A DNA stretch of 64,000 nucleotides. Source: Protopterus annectens. Taxonomy: Eukaryota > Chordata > Ceratodontiformes > Protopteridae. The position numbers were made by a program, and so were the translations under genes. Position 1 is the stretch's first letter. Each line of letters starts with the position of its first letter. The stretch lies in the NCBI RefSeq assembly GCF_019279795.1, contig NC_056740.1, positions 232,785,797 to 232,849,796 of the forward strand, given 5' to 3'. The notes beneath the pieces were generated by a model, which worked only from the letters and a program-made list of their open reading frames with translations, did no database searches and had not been told where the DNA came from. Of this stretch, positions 53,306-64,000 are shown piece by piece.

Positions 53306-55280
53306 AGGAAAAGTAGAGTGTTTTTTTTTTTTTTTTTACTGATTTATAAGCAAATGAACCCAAGTTTTAGTAGTTAATGTATTTTATTCCCAAAGCCAGT
53401 TGTGTAATGTAACTGACTTGTCTAATTTTTTTTCCCTTTAAATCAAATTTAATAAGCAGTGATTGAGTGTGTAACTTGATGCATTGCTTGTGAATTGTGG
53501 TGCAGGGTGGGGGTTGCCAAGCTAATGCTATGGGACAACTGTCCCAAGATTTGGTCTGCTGTTGACTGTAAACTGGAACTGTACCAGTATGTGATTTTTC
53601 TACTTTGCTCATTGATTTCAAGGAATATTTGATAGGCATTCATTGTTTCACTTTAGCATTCTCTGGCTTGTTGTACTCCTCCTTCACAGAAACAAAGTAA
53701 TTATGCATGTGTTTTAAACTAGTAGATTGCTTTGTGCTTCTTAATTTATACAAAAAAAAACCTGCACCGTGCTTGGTGGAATACAGTTTTTAAGCTGATA
53801 TGCTTGTTTTTTGTTGAAGGTATTGCATTGCAGCACTGGCCAGTGCTAGCAGATCATTTCTTTCACGAGTAAAATGTTAAATTTGTCCTTGCCTTGATGG
53901 TTTCATGAATCGGATGGGAAAAGTGAATTACTAAGAACACACGCATGCATGGAATAGTTCAGCAGTTTTGGAGGATTGAACAAAATGTTCTCCAAGCAAA
54001 TTCATAGACTGAGAACACCCCCCCCCTTCCAGTTAACAAATGGTAATTTAAAAAGTAGTAAAATCAGAGTCCACTTTCTCATTGCATTACTTTCATAGGC
54101 TGTAGTTTGGACTCCTTGATGTACATAGCTTTTCTTTTCACCAGAGAAAATTCATATGCTTCAGAAACTCTTATGAAGCATTGTTTCCCCCTCAACCCAT
54201 TGCAGAATCCTGAGGTAAAGTGCTGGGACATCATGTCTCTAGCTATTTTCATGGTTTCCAATAGCAGATTACACAAGAAAGTGTTATGCTTGCAATGGAA
54301 CAGATACAGCCCCTTACCCAAAATGTCCAAGACTGAGCTTGACTGGTGGCACTCTGCTTTCAAGTATTTTTTCCATTTCACTAGATAGTGTAGTGAGTAT
54401 TTGCTCTATTCATGGACTTTACTCAGTGTTGGTAAAAATTGTCTGTCAGAGTGATCGGTTCATTTTACACCCCTTACTTTTGGACACCCTGATCCATTTT
54501 TTGTAAGACTGCCTTTAGGTATTTGGTAGACTGCATAAAATAACTGAAAGAATGGGAAAGCCCACTCTACAAGAAATATTGCCACTTCTGCTCCATTTCT
54601 GGGAAATGCTACATCTGTGTTGTGACCACCTGATCTCTGCCAAGTCTGAAATACAGTAAATACCTAAATTGTGAAGAAGCTTCTCTTGCCTCTGAGGAAA
54701 ATCTGTATTATAGCCATAGCTCAATGACCAGTCTTGCACTTTGCAAATGGCCTATTGCAACTCTTCTACTAAGGTTTGCCTACCAGGTAAGATGGTGGTG
54801 TTTCCAATTTGGCAGTTGGCATCGATAAAGCTATGCTCTGTTAATGAGATGCTTTCAGTAGTCCAGAGTTTGATTCCCGGAAGACTCCATTTACCTGTTA
54901 TGTGGCTTGGAGCAAGTCTGTTTAATCCAGACAAGTGCTAAGCCCACTCATTGGTCTGTTAACTACCTATATCAGTTTTTGAAAAACAAGCTTAAAAAAG
55001 TAGGGTTATAGCAAAAGATTGTGGGCATGAAATACTTCACACCCAGCTTACAATAAACCACAGACTGCAGTTTTGTAATGTTCCCATTGAGAACCTTGCC
55101 ACTTCTTGAGTAAAATATACACAAACCAAAAGACAGCTGGCTCACCCAGGCTAACACTGTGCTGAAAAGCAAATAAACTGTCTGTGCAATCCAGTAATAA
55201 AAGTTCTGTTAAAATCCAGAATTTAATGAAAAGAATGAAATAAAACAAAATAAGAACAAAAAGTCCCTTGTCCAACGATA

Positions 55281-55306
55281 AGCGCTTTTGAATAGTTCTT
55301 CTTCAG
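55281..55306 (-). ncRNA. Hammerhead-like motif, short form
   Basis: The minus strand reads CTGAAGA, AGAAC, TATTC, AAAAGCGCT. It keeps the CTGAAGA and AGCGCT boxes of the other Penelope ends in this window with a shorter middle. Confidence 0.35.
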
Positions 55307-55496
55307 ATCGTATAATCAAATGGGAGATTCATCTGTATATATAAGCCAGTCCAAAATTATTCACCCAATGAGAATATCAACACCAAGGTTCCAGCCAATC
55401 CATGTTTGGATTTCTCCATCTGATTTACATAAACCGGGTTAACAATCCCATTTTCTAAATGGATACCTCACACAGCTTGCTGATGTTCAGTACTAA

Positions 55497-56385
55497 TAAA
55501 ATATGCAAAGTAGGTGATGTTAGTAACCAATAGCACTTCCAAAAGAAGTGACAGATGAAGCAGCTAGCTTTCATGCATACTTAGAAGCATGCCTCACCCT
55601 AATGTATTGGAGTCAAAATGTGCAAAATAGGTGAACTAAACAGCCAATAGAGGCTTCCAAAAAACAGCAAAAGACATCTGCTAGCCTTCATGTATTCTTA
55701 TTGAAAGACTTGTCAAATAATCCCAAAAGCAGTTCTTTACATATTTCTAATATTCAATAGAGGAAAAATGGCACGAACAATAAATGGATGATCTAAGTAG
55801 CCAATAATGGCTTCCAAGGAGCGGCAAAAAACAAATCTGCTGACTTTCATAAATTCCTATTATGAAACGTCTTTTGTTTAATCTAATGAACCCAAAAGAA
55901 GTTTTTCACATATCTCTGATGTCCAGTGATATATCCAAAGTCGGTATATATAAGTTTCTGACTTCATCCTATCCATTCAAGATCAATAGGGAACTTTTAC
56001 TAGAATTCCACCATCTCTGTTCAGATGTTTGTTATATTGTCCAGTTTTGTTTTGATGAAACCAGAGCAGGAAAGATGTGGACATTAAACTACAAATAGCA
56101 TATGTCGACAGCATCAAATCTTCTAATCTTGACACCTAACATAATCGAACTTAAACTTCTAATAGGATATAAATGCTCTTATAAAGCAAAATAATAAGTA
56201 TGTTATTTCACTATAGCAATGTATGCAAATTTCAGACTTCCATCTATCCAAGATCAATATATATAAATTTCTGACTTCCTCCCATCCATTCAAGATCAAT
56301 AGGAAATTTTACTAAGATTCCACCATGTCTCTTCAGATATTTATCATTCATCTTATGATCTTGTTAGCTCGTGGCGATCTGCGTC
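55497..56385 (+). repeat. Palindrome arm, left
   Basis: It pairs with 56737-57880; for example GGAAATTTTACTAAGATTCC near 56301 pairs with GGAATCTTAGTAAAATTTCC near 56802. An internal direct duplication of about 95 bases (55935-56030 and 56247-56345) repeats TTTCTGACTTC, CCATTCAAGATCAATAGG and the AAGATTCCACCAT region. Confidence 0.88.
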
Positions 56386-56521
56386 TCTTCAAGACAGGTT
56401 TCAATGGTATAACACTATTCAACCCCGGATGCTGATCAGCTCTAAGGTTTATTATCCTTTTGGTTTCCCTAAATTCAGTTATGTTCTCAATATCCCCCTT
56501 TTTGGGCCAATATGTATGGTC

Positions 56522-56710
56522 TCATATAGCTTTATATGAAAACCAGTGATCGTTATGCTGACTGACATGATTAGCTAGGGCATTATGAACATCTTGTTTC
56601 ACAATGTCCCTTAGATGCCTCTGTATGCGTTTCTTAAGCATTTGGTTAGTTTTGCCTACATAAAATGACTGGCATGATCTACATGTAGCCAGATAAACAA
56701 CATTGCTCAT
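56522..56710 (-). pseudogene. Penelope GIY-YIG endonuclease fragment (fossil)
   Basis: The frame reads NVVYLATCRSCQSFYVGKTN then QMLKKRIQRHLRDIVKQDVH and NALANHVSQHNDH. It matches the GIY-YIG region of the two other Penelope-like elements (YVGKT, then NAL..H). It lies in the centre of the palindrome. Confidence 0.85.
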
Positions 56711-56736
56711 GGTACAAGTTGCTTTGACATCAAATT

Positions 56737-57880
56737 ACGCAGATCGACCATGAGCTAACGAGATCAAAAGTGATGAATGATAAATATCTGAAGAGACATG
56801 GTGGAATCTTAGTAAAATTTCCTATTGATCTTGAATGGATTTGATGAAGTCAGAAATGTATACATATTGATCTTGGATGGATGGAATGAAGTCTGAAATT
56901 TGCATACATTGCTATAGTGAAATAACATACTTATTATTTTGCTTTATAAGAGCATTTATATCCTAACAGACGTTTGATTTTAAGTTCGATTATGTTAGTG
57001 TCAAGACTAGAAGATTTGATGGTGTCGACATATGCTATTTGTAGTTTAATATGCCCACATCTTTCCTGCTCTGGTTTCATCAAAACAAAACTGGGCAATA
57101 TGACAAACATCTGAACAGAGATGGTGAAATTCTAGTAAAAGTTCCCTATTGATCTTGAATGGATGGGATGAAGTCAGAAACTTATATATACCGACTTTGG
57201 ATGGATGAAATGAAGTCTGACATTTGTTTACATTGCTAGAGTGAAATAACATGCCTATACTCTTCTCAGGAAAAACTTATAGGCAGTCACCATGTGAATT
57301 TATCAAGGTACAAATGTGGCCGTGCAAGGCATGGAGCCTTGATATTTATTGTCACTTAGTAATTGTCCTGCTATATTCCTGTCTTGAGAAATGAAATTTT
57401 AGTAATGACATCGCCTATTTTTTATTTTTATTTTATATATTTTTTTGTCATCTCTATCACTGGACATCAGAGATATGTGAAAAACTTCTTTTGGGTTAAT
57501 TAGATTAAAGAAAAGAAGTTTCATAACAGGAATTTATGAAAGTCAGCAGATTTGTTTTTTGCTGCTCCTTGGAAGCCATTATTGGTTACTTAAATCATCC
57601 ATTTATCGTTCGTGCCATTTTTCCTCTGAATATTAGAAATATGTAAAGAACTGCTTTTGGGATTATTTGACAAGTCTTTCAATAAGAATACATGAAGGAT
57701 AACAGATTTGTCTTTTGCTGTTTTTTGGAAGCCACTATTGGCTGTTAAGTTAATTTATTTTGCATATTCTTGACTCCAATACATTAGTGTGAGGCATGCT
57801 TCTACGTATGCATGAAAGCTAGCTGCTTCATCTGTCACTTTTTTGGAAGTGCTATTGGTTACTAACATCACCTACTTCAT
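56737..57880 (-). repeat. Palindrome arm, right
   Basis: It is complementary to 55497-56385 and somewhat longer, with an additional stretch near 57250-57470 that has no partner in the left arm. Confidence 0.85.
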
Positions 57881-59642
57881 CCCTGATATCGGGAGGCAGG
57901 TTATTGTCTCAGTCCACAAGGGAGACCTTTACAGTCTCTGAAAACAAATTGTGCAGGACAATGAAGGGAATCCTTATGAACTTTTGGTATGCGAGAGCCC
58001 TCCTTGGTGAACCTAACTCTGTAGGGTTTTGCCAAAGGTGTTCTTTTATGTTAATCTCAGATTTGTGTGTGACCTCTGCCTTGCATGAAGGTTTATTTTC
58101 CATGCAGCCTTACTTTAAGGCACTCTACACTATACACCCTGACAAAATTGTACGTTACTTCTTAAGGTACGTGTTTCAGTTAGGTACATGGTTTTCAACT
58201 CCTGCTCTTAACCATCTTCTGTCACCCTTTGATTTTTTCAAGGCTCTGTATTGGGGACACTGCCTTTCTGCATCTTTTTTCACCCACTTAAAAATCACAT
58301 GCACTGTTTGTTTTTGTTTTGTTTTTTCCTCTGCCATTTCTTTTTGTATGCATGTTCTCATCATGTAAAATGGGTTTTCTGATGCTAAAATGTGCAGTTT
58401 TTATTTTGGTTACTGCAGTGGAACTATGTTAAGCTTAATGACTTTTTTTTGTTTGTTTTTTGTATTTTCTCTGTATTGAACAGCTGTTCGGTTACTCAGT
58501 CTGCCATCTGGCCTCACAATCTGATGATGTAATATTAGGTAGACATGCTGTTTTTCTGTATTTTATAGCAGATTTTGGTACAAAGCGAAGGATCTGCAGC
58601 ATAGTCACTCTTACAACAAATCAGTAAATAAAGGACACCTGCACTTGTTTATCTACAGCTATTAAATCTCCACTTTTGTTGCCTCTGTCAGCCAAACTCC
58701 ATGGAAAAAAAACTCTTTTAATCTAAGGCACTACTCGCAAACAACTCCCACTGTTAATCTAGAACTTGCTGTACTAAACATCTCTCTCTCTTCATTGTTG
58801 CCTTGCTTTTGCAATCTCCCCTAACACACTTAAAAGAAAATTCCCAGTATGTCAAATTCAGAGGGAAGTACAAGACTGGTGTACCTGCTTCTCCAGTGGC
58901 CATGTCACCTAACCTCTTTTCCTTCTGTTTGATGTTGTACTTCTGTCTGCTTTCTGCTTTCCCACTGACTTTGTGATGCAAGTACTGATCCATTTTTTAT
59001 TTGAATCTTAGGTGCATGCTCTAGTACTTGTTCGTTGTATTATGTTAAACTTTTGCATTGCCTTAATCTCTGAACTTATCCTAATAGCATTCTGTATTTT
59101 CAACTGTGAAAATATTTTCACGAGGCCTGTGCCTAAAATACACTGCAAATTCCTTGCCACACAGTATAGAAATGCATTCTGGTTATTTTGTAATAAAATT
59201 TGCTTTGTCTCCTTTTTTTTTTCCTCCTCCTCCTCCTCTTGCAGCAGATCTGTGCTATAAATGATCCCCTACTATCTTAAACCCTTTGCATTAGAATACT
59301 CCCTTGACTTTAACACTACGAGAGATGCATTGTTTCTGTAAAAATGAGTAGATCGTTTGCTCAGCCTTTCCTCTTAACACAAGAACACATTTTGGCATAA
59401 TATCTGCTGTAATATGAAATGTAACTTCATATAAGTGCTGACCGTTGTGGAATGATCTCCCTTTGTTTAACTCTGTGCATTAGTATATACCCTCAAAAGG
59501 AATTAGAAGACCTATATATGTTTGATCGTGTTATCTGGGGTCGTATGCCTCCATGACCGTTAGGCCTTTATCTTGTTCAATAGGTGGGACACTTTTGCTG
59601 AAGGTTTGACATCTCGTCTGACTTAAAGCATACCCCCCCCCC

Positions 59643-59645
<3 letters not shown>

Positions 59646-59682
<37 letters not shown>
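59646..59682. repeat. CA microsatellite
   Basis: (CA)n of about 18 units, after a C run. Confidence 0.97.
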
Positions 59683-59684
<2 letters not shown>

Positions 59685-60349
59685 CTCAGAGGTGTAAGAG
59701 GTAATCTCTGTGATTCATTGGTATCTTGACACAGTTCATGTCAAGATTGATCCTTGGTTTCAAAGTGCTTGGCAGTATTACTAGTCCTGGCTTTCAGATT
59801 TTGCAAAAAGTAGCTTGTCGGGGAAAATATCTTGCCTTGTTTCATTGCTGCACTTCTCTTGCATGCTTAAAGTAGCTTTTGGGCATCAGAGTTTGCTAGA
59901 TGTCTGATATGGATTCTAAAAAGGTTTTTGCATTGACTGTGGGAAAGCCTATTCCTCGCAATTTCATTTTAATGTGTTTTTTGCTTGGGGGGGTGAGCAC
60001 AGTGCCTCATGCTACCCCACTATGCAAGGTTCAATCTGAAGACAACGGAGTGTAGAGCAAAATCTCTAAGAATACTTCAGTCAGGAAAGTCCCACTGCTG
60101 GCCCAAGACAATCCTGGTATTGGCCAAATCCTCCAGTGTTGTTCTAGAAGCTTTTAGATATTCTCCCAAAAGATGCACTGAGAGACTGATGGCATCCCAC
60201 TAGAGTCTGAAGCACTCCCCGGGCTTGGAGGCCCCAGGTTCAGCAAGGCACTTTCACAGCTGATGACTCGTGCGTCTTTTCCACCAGGGGCTCTGGTGCA
60301 ATCCCACTAGAGTTTGCGCCACACACGAGTGATGGCACATTCTTGACAA

Positions 60350-60730
60350 ATATGTTGGGGCTAAACCGGTTCCTAAAATTACCAGAATTCAAAATGTTAA
60401 AGGCTACCTTCCACTACTTTCCCCCATATACATGGATGTTTGTAGTAGCTATTGAGAAATGTAAGTAGACAAAGTTTTGCAGGTTTAAAGGTGGTGACTT
60501 CCATTACCAGATCACCTCTGACGTTTTGTCTGTTGTACTTAAGGCATTCACAAAGTGTGTGGCTTCTTAATTGTTTTGGGCAGAACAAAGTGATTCTCAT
60601 TTATCCATATCCAGATAACTGTCTCATCCAAGTAGCAATCCTGGGGGGTGCCTCAATGGGCTTCCTATACAATGTGGCCTGTTTTCACAATATAGTGTTC
60701 TGTCTGTGACCTTCAGAAATCCTACTTTGC
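60350..60730 (+). mobile_element. DIRS reverse-transcriptase relic (fossil)
   Basis: Translated fragments resemble the DIRS reverse transcriptase at 16277-16828: an FCRFKGGDFHYQITS-like stretch (compare YLRFKAGLMHYQFSA), a KAFTKC fragment (compare RVFTKC) and LIYPYPDNCLIQV (compare IYPYLDDCLIQA). It is heavily decayed and much older than the 13764-20484 copy. No terminal repeats are visible. Confidence 0.6.
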
Positions 60731-61339
60731 CTAACTCTCTGGAGCCTTTCTAAGGCAATCCGCCTCTGCTCCTCTGATCATACCAAACCATCCAAGAGAA
60801 CTATGAACACTGTTTCAATTTTACTACTGCATTTGTTGCACTTGACTATATTTCACACCAACTGGTGCATTTACTTAAAATTATTTTTTATTTTGTTGCT
60901 ATATTTAATTTAGGAAAAAATGATTTTACTCTGGTCTAATTTAAGAAAAGTAAGTATTCTACTTTTATTCTGTTTCACTTTTGTTTTGTAGTATAGATTT
61001 GGATTCAGACTGGCTGAATCCAATTCTGTTTGAGGACTGAGCTTAAAAAATCAGGACATCCTTCTTTTGGAGAACCCCCCCCTACCCTTGTTGCAGGAGT
61101 GTACATTTGGACTATCTAATTGAAGGTTACTGGTCCAGGGCTCAGTTCTTTGGTGAACCACCCAGAAGCAATTTTGTTCACCTCTTACCTATCCATATCA
61201 GGTCTATAGATCCCCCTTTTTTATAGACCTGCTGTACACTTTATAGGTTAGTCTCCTTAAAATAGCCCCCTGCTAGATACCCCCATCTCTTCCTTTTTGT
61301 GAATGTACCTGGTTCAAACCTTGCTTGATGGGCTGTCAA

Positions 61340-63665
61340 TTTCCCTCTCCTGCTAGCTTGGTTGACATTTTTTGAGGCAGTGCAGCAACTGCCTCATACA
61401 CTGACAACTGTTTTTACTTCTAAATCACTCTAGCACTCTAGTACAATTTGGAAAGATGTTCTTACACTAACCATCTGGAATATCTGCTGTCTCTCATGCC
61501 CAGGACAGCAACACTAAACAGGTTGTCGGCTCACACACCATGATTCCTACTCATAGTATGCATCCAGCACAAACTTCATGTGCGGAGGTACTCTCCAGAA
61601 ACATACCTAAACACCAGAGATCTCCAGAACACAAACATGCTACACCTAACACTACACCCCAAGCACCCCAGTACACATAAAAACACTAGCACCAGTATCT
61701 CCCCAAATAAGCCCTTAAAGCAATGCACGTCTATTCCAAATGTTTTGGTTATAGATGACTCTTTAGGGAGACATACAGATGCCCCACTCACCAAGTTAAA
61801 CAAGGAGAAGGTTATGGTTGGTGGTCTGGTGCAAGGATTCGTCAGATCACACATGCACAAGTCTCTCATCAAGTACCATTATGCCTTTGTCATAGTTCAC
61901 GTTTGTGTGAACGACTCTATGTACCTCTCTGGACTATGAAGAGACCTGATTTTGAGCTGTCGGAATATGTGTCCCAGGAAGGTATGTCCCTAGCTTTGAG
62001 CAGCATTTTACCCTCGTCTAGGATGATACCACAATATAAATGAAAACTTGTTGACTTCAATAATTGGCTAAGTTTCTGGTGTCATTCTAAGGGGATCCAG
62101 TTCCTGTCAGCCTGGGATGACATGGATAGACCAACCTGCTTTTCCAGAGATATACGTCACCTGGCACATCTAGACTTTCAGTTGCTGGCTAAGGTACTTG
62201 CCTCCCCCATAATGCCTCTTTTAGACAAGGTCACAGGAACAAGATTTCTAACCTGAAAATACCAAACACTTGGAAATTAAGGGTCATGCTGCTAAACGCT
62301 AGGAATTTGAATCAGAAACTGCACTCTCTGGAAACGCTCCTCTCCCTGGAAGAAGTTGATATGTCTGCAGTCACAGAAACCTGGTTCAGTAGTACCCCGG
62401 CCTTGCAAGACTACAGTGCCTTCGTACTTTCAGATAAAGATAATTACGCCTCTAGACTAATTAGACAAAACTCTATGGAGTTAATCCAAGTTCTGATTAC
62501 TGTGGGTAAGACCCATCCCTTCACGTCATTGTCATCGCCAGTTACAGGTCCCCTTCTATGAACCAAGAAGCCTATACAGCTTATGTAGACCTGCTTGGGA
62601 CAATTAAAGTACAACCCAACACAATAGTCATGGGTGATTTCAATTATCCCTCCATTAACTGCTAAACTTGTACGAGCCCAAACTCACTTGCACAAAAGCT
62701 GCAGGACTTTAACTCAAAAGTCCTGGAACAAGTAGTGCACCACCCAACAAGGGGCTGTAATATATTCTAGACCTGGTCCTCACTAATATGATTGACTGAT
62801 ACAACGCCTCAAGTGTAGGGCCTGTACTGGTTAAATCTGACTATAAATTAGTCATTTTTGAAGTGGCAGTAGCACCAGAACTCCCTAAAGGAGAAGTCTG
62901 GCTAAAAACTTCAAAATTAACTGTACCCTCCTTAAGGGATGGTATGATCTACTTCCAAGCTCCAGTTTTCACAGATGGCATTGGTGGCTATATTAAGGTG
63001 TACACTGATGCCCTGTATAAAGATCTTCACAAATTTGTAGATACCACCATGACTGACAGAAAAAACAAACCATCCTGGTGAGCGTTTAGCATTAATGGAT
63101 TATACAATAAGTGAAAGAAACCACTGTCTAAAAATACAAACTTGAGAACCCAGAACTGGAAGAGCACCCTCCTCTGCCTAAACAAGCAAATAAGACCACT
63201 CGTAAAATCCTCAAAAGAGCAACTATGAGAAATTTTAGCAACCGTAGAGCTTTCTTCAGCTACATCCACAACCTAAAAGGTAGGACCCAGTTGTGTGCTG
63301 AACTAATTGTGGATGGTATCGCAAACACTTGACCCTGTGGAAATTGCAAACCTGCTGGCAGACAATTTTGGCAGACACTTTACCTCCTATCCCCCATGTC
63401 TTCATCTCCTCCCTGCATCTCAAAAGAGAAAGTCATCAATGCTCTCTCCAAGACTAAGAACATGGCTTCCATGGGACCATATGGCATTCTAGACTGTGTT
63501 CTAAATATGCTTAAGCAAGAGCTAGCTGCTACAGTAGGCACCCTATTCGACCACAGCCTGAATACTGGTTTTGTCCCTACTGAATGGAAAACTGTTATCT
63601 ACCTCCACAAGGGTAGCTTGGCAACATACCTGGGTAACTATTGCAGCACTTTTTCTCCCTGTTAT
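61340..63665 (+). mobile_element. Old CR1/L2-type LINE, ORF1 and 5' half of ORF2
   Basis: ORF1 remnants begin near 61370 (RQCSNCLI). The esterase is spread over several frames: NVLVIDDSLGRHTDAPLTKL, VIVHVCVND, SLALSSILPSSRMIPQY and a worn Asp/His block near 62150. ORF2 opens at 62286 (MLLNARNLNQKLHSLETLLS, AVTETWFSS) and continues with GDFNYPSINC near 62632, SDYKLVIFE near 62838, NMASMGPYGILDCVLN near 63460 and VPTEWKTVIYLHKGSLATYL near 63571. The match ends near 63665 before the catalytic reverse-transcriptase box. Many frameshifts and stops show it is among the oldest copies in the window. Confidence 0.82.
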
Positions 63666-64000
63666 TTAGCCTAGTGATGAAAGGGCCTGTTCTGTTGCTT
63701 TAGTGTGGGATCTTGGGACCCAGAAGCAGTGGTCACTTGTGCACCCCATCTTGAAGACTGAGGCAGACAACCTGGATGATTTAGTACTTCTGCCATTTAA
63801 GCATGTTTGCAGAGAATTTTTGCACATACTGAGGGAGGCCAGGAAGCTTAGCGTGATGATCTTGAATTGGGCTAAGTGAAAGATTGTCCCTTTTGTGCTA
63901 AAGGAGAAACCAGGACCTGGCTAATATGTAGGTATCCATTATCCTGGACTACCTGCCAAAACTTTGCAAGTCAGGGTCATCTTGACCCTCAGTGAAGGTG

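Larger units (their letters stand above)
55170..57880 (-). mobile_element. Penelope-like relic arranged as a large palindrome (fossil)
   Basis: A non-coding element end (about 55170-55490) carries the family signature at 55281-55306. It is followed by two long inverted arms (about 55497-56385 and 56737-57880) around a 350-base centre that encodes a GIY-YIG fragment. The element is broken and lacks a recognisable reverse transcriptase. The arms have diverged from each other by small changes and length differences, so it is not very recent. Confidence 0.8.
46643..64000 (+). other. CHSY1: CHSY1 intron 2 (incomplete)
   Basis: More than 17 kb of intron with no further CHSY1 coding sequence. Recognised contents are listed separately. 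The stretches 46643-47300, 47361-48836, 50139-52069, 53306-55169, 57881-59640 and 63666-64000 hold no feature I can support. Confidence 0.85.

Noticed and set aside
54079-54388. Overlapping open frames on both strands in intron 2
   Set aside because: Neither has recognisable protein features; antisense mirror frames of this length are common.
57904-58368. A 154-codon + strand open frame as a host gene
   Set aside because: It has no recognisable domain, is T-rich and Phe/Cys-rich near the end, and lies in an intron. Treated as chance.
63666-64000. A continuation of the CR1-type LINE or a further element at the right edge
   Set aside because: Some protein-like residues can be read (REARKLSVMILNWAK) but no family is recognised and the match to the LINE ends near 63665.

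Overview
The window is a repeat-rich stretch of a non-mammalian vertebrate genome. Its only recognisable host gene is the first two coding exons of CHSY1 (chondroitin sulfate synthase 1) on the + strand. Exon 1 is at 41331-41659 and exon 2 at 46147-46642; exon 3 lies beyond the right edge. The mobile-element mix (esterase-type CR1/L2 LINEs, an L1/Tx1-like LINE, Penelope-like elements with GIY-YIG, a DIRS element, and a SINE ending in a CTGTGGCGACCCCTAAC..GGGAAAAGCCGAAAGA tail that I recall from fish) suggests a ray-finned fish or amphibian with a fairly large genome. I cannot name the species.

Region by region: 1-955 is a SINE split by a 5'-truncated CR1-type LINE. 1503-6962 is one Penelope-like insertion (minus strand) made of a full unit, a partial direct repeat and an inverted end fragment, framed by a 12-bp target-site duplication. 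7230-11598 is a nearly full-length but decayed CR1-type LINE. 13764-20484 is a DIRS retrotransposon (minus strand) with inverted terminal repeats and an internal complementary region; a CR1-type LINE has landed in its reverse-transcriptase region. From 20988 to about 34095 the insertions are nested: an old CR1-type LINE is split by an L1-like element (21641-33323, 14-bp target-site duplication), which in turn carries a second Penelope-like element (26929-29693), a tRNA-derived SINE and an unassigned 3.6-kb AT-rich block. 35117-39485 is the best-preserved CR1-type LINE.

The rest is CHSY1: about 1.8 kb of upstream DNA, exon 1, a 4.5-kb intron 1 with a minus-strand LINE fragment and a possible Penelope relic, exon 2, and more than 17 kb of intron 2. 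Intron 2 holds three more CR1-type fragments, a 2.4-kb palindrome derived from a Penelope-like element, a degraded DIRS fragment and a CA microsatellite.

The genes do not form an operon or pathway. The structure is a record of successive retroelement insertions around one housekeeping glycosyltransferase gene. The signals most worth a second look are the Penelope-like elements. Three separate copies share a compact signature (CTGAWGA ... AGCGCT) resembling a hammerhead ribozyme, and the copies differ in end architecture (tandem plus inverted, simple inverted termini, large palindrome). One encodes a basic tail and an acidic head from the same 37 bases in two frames.
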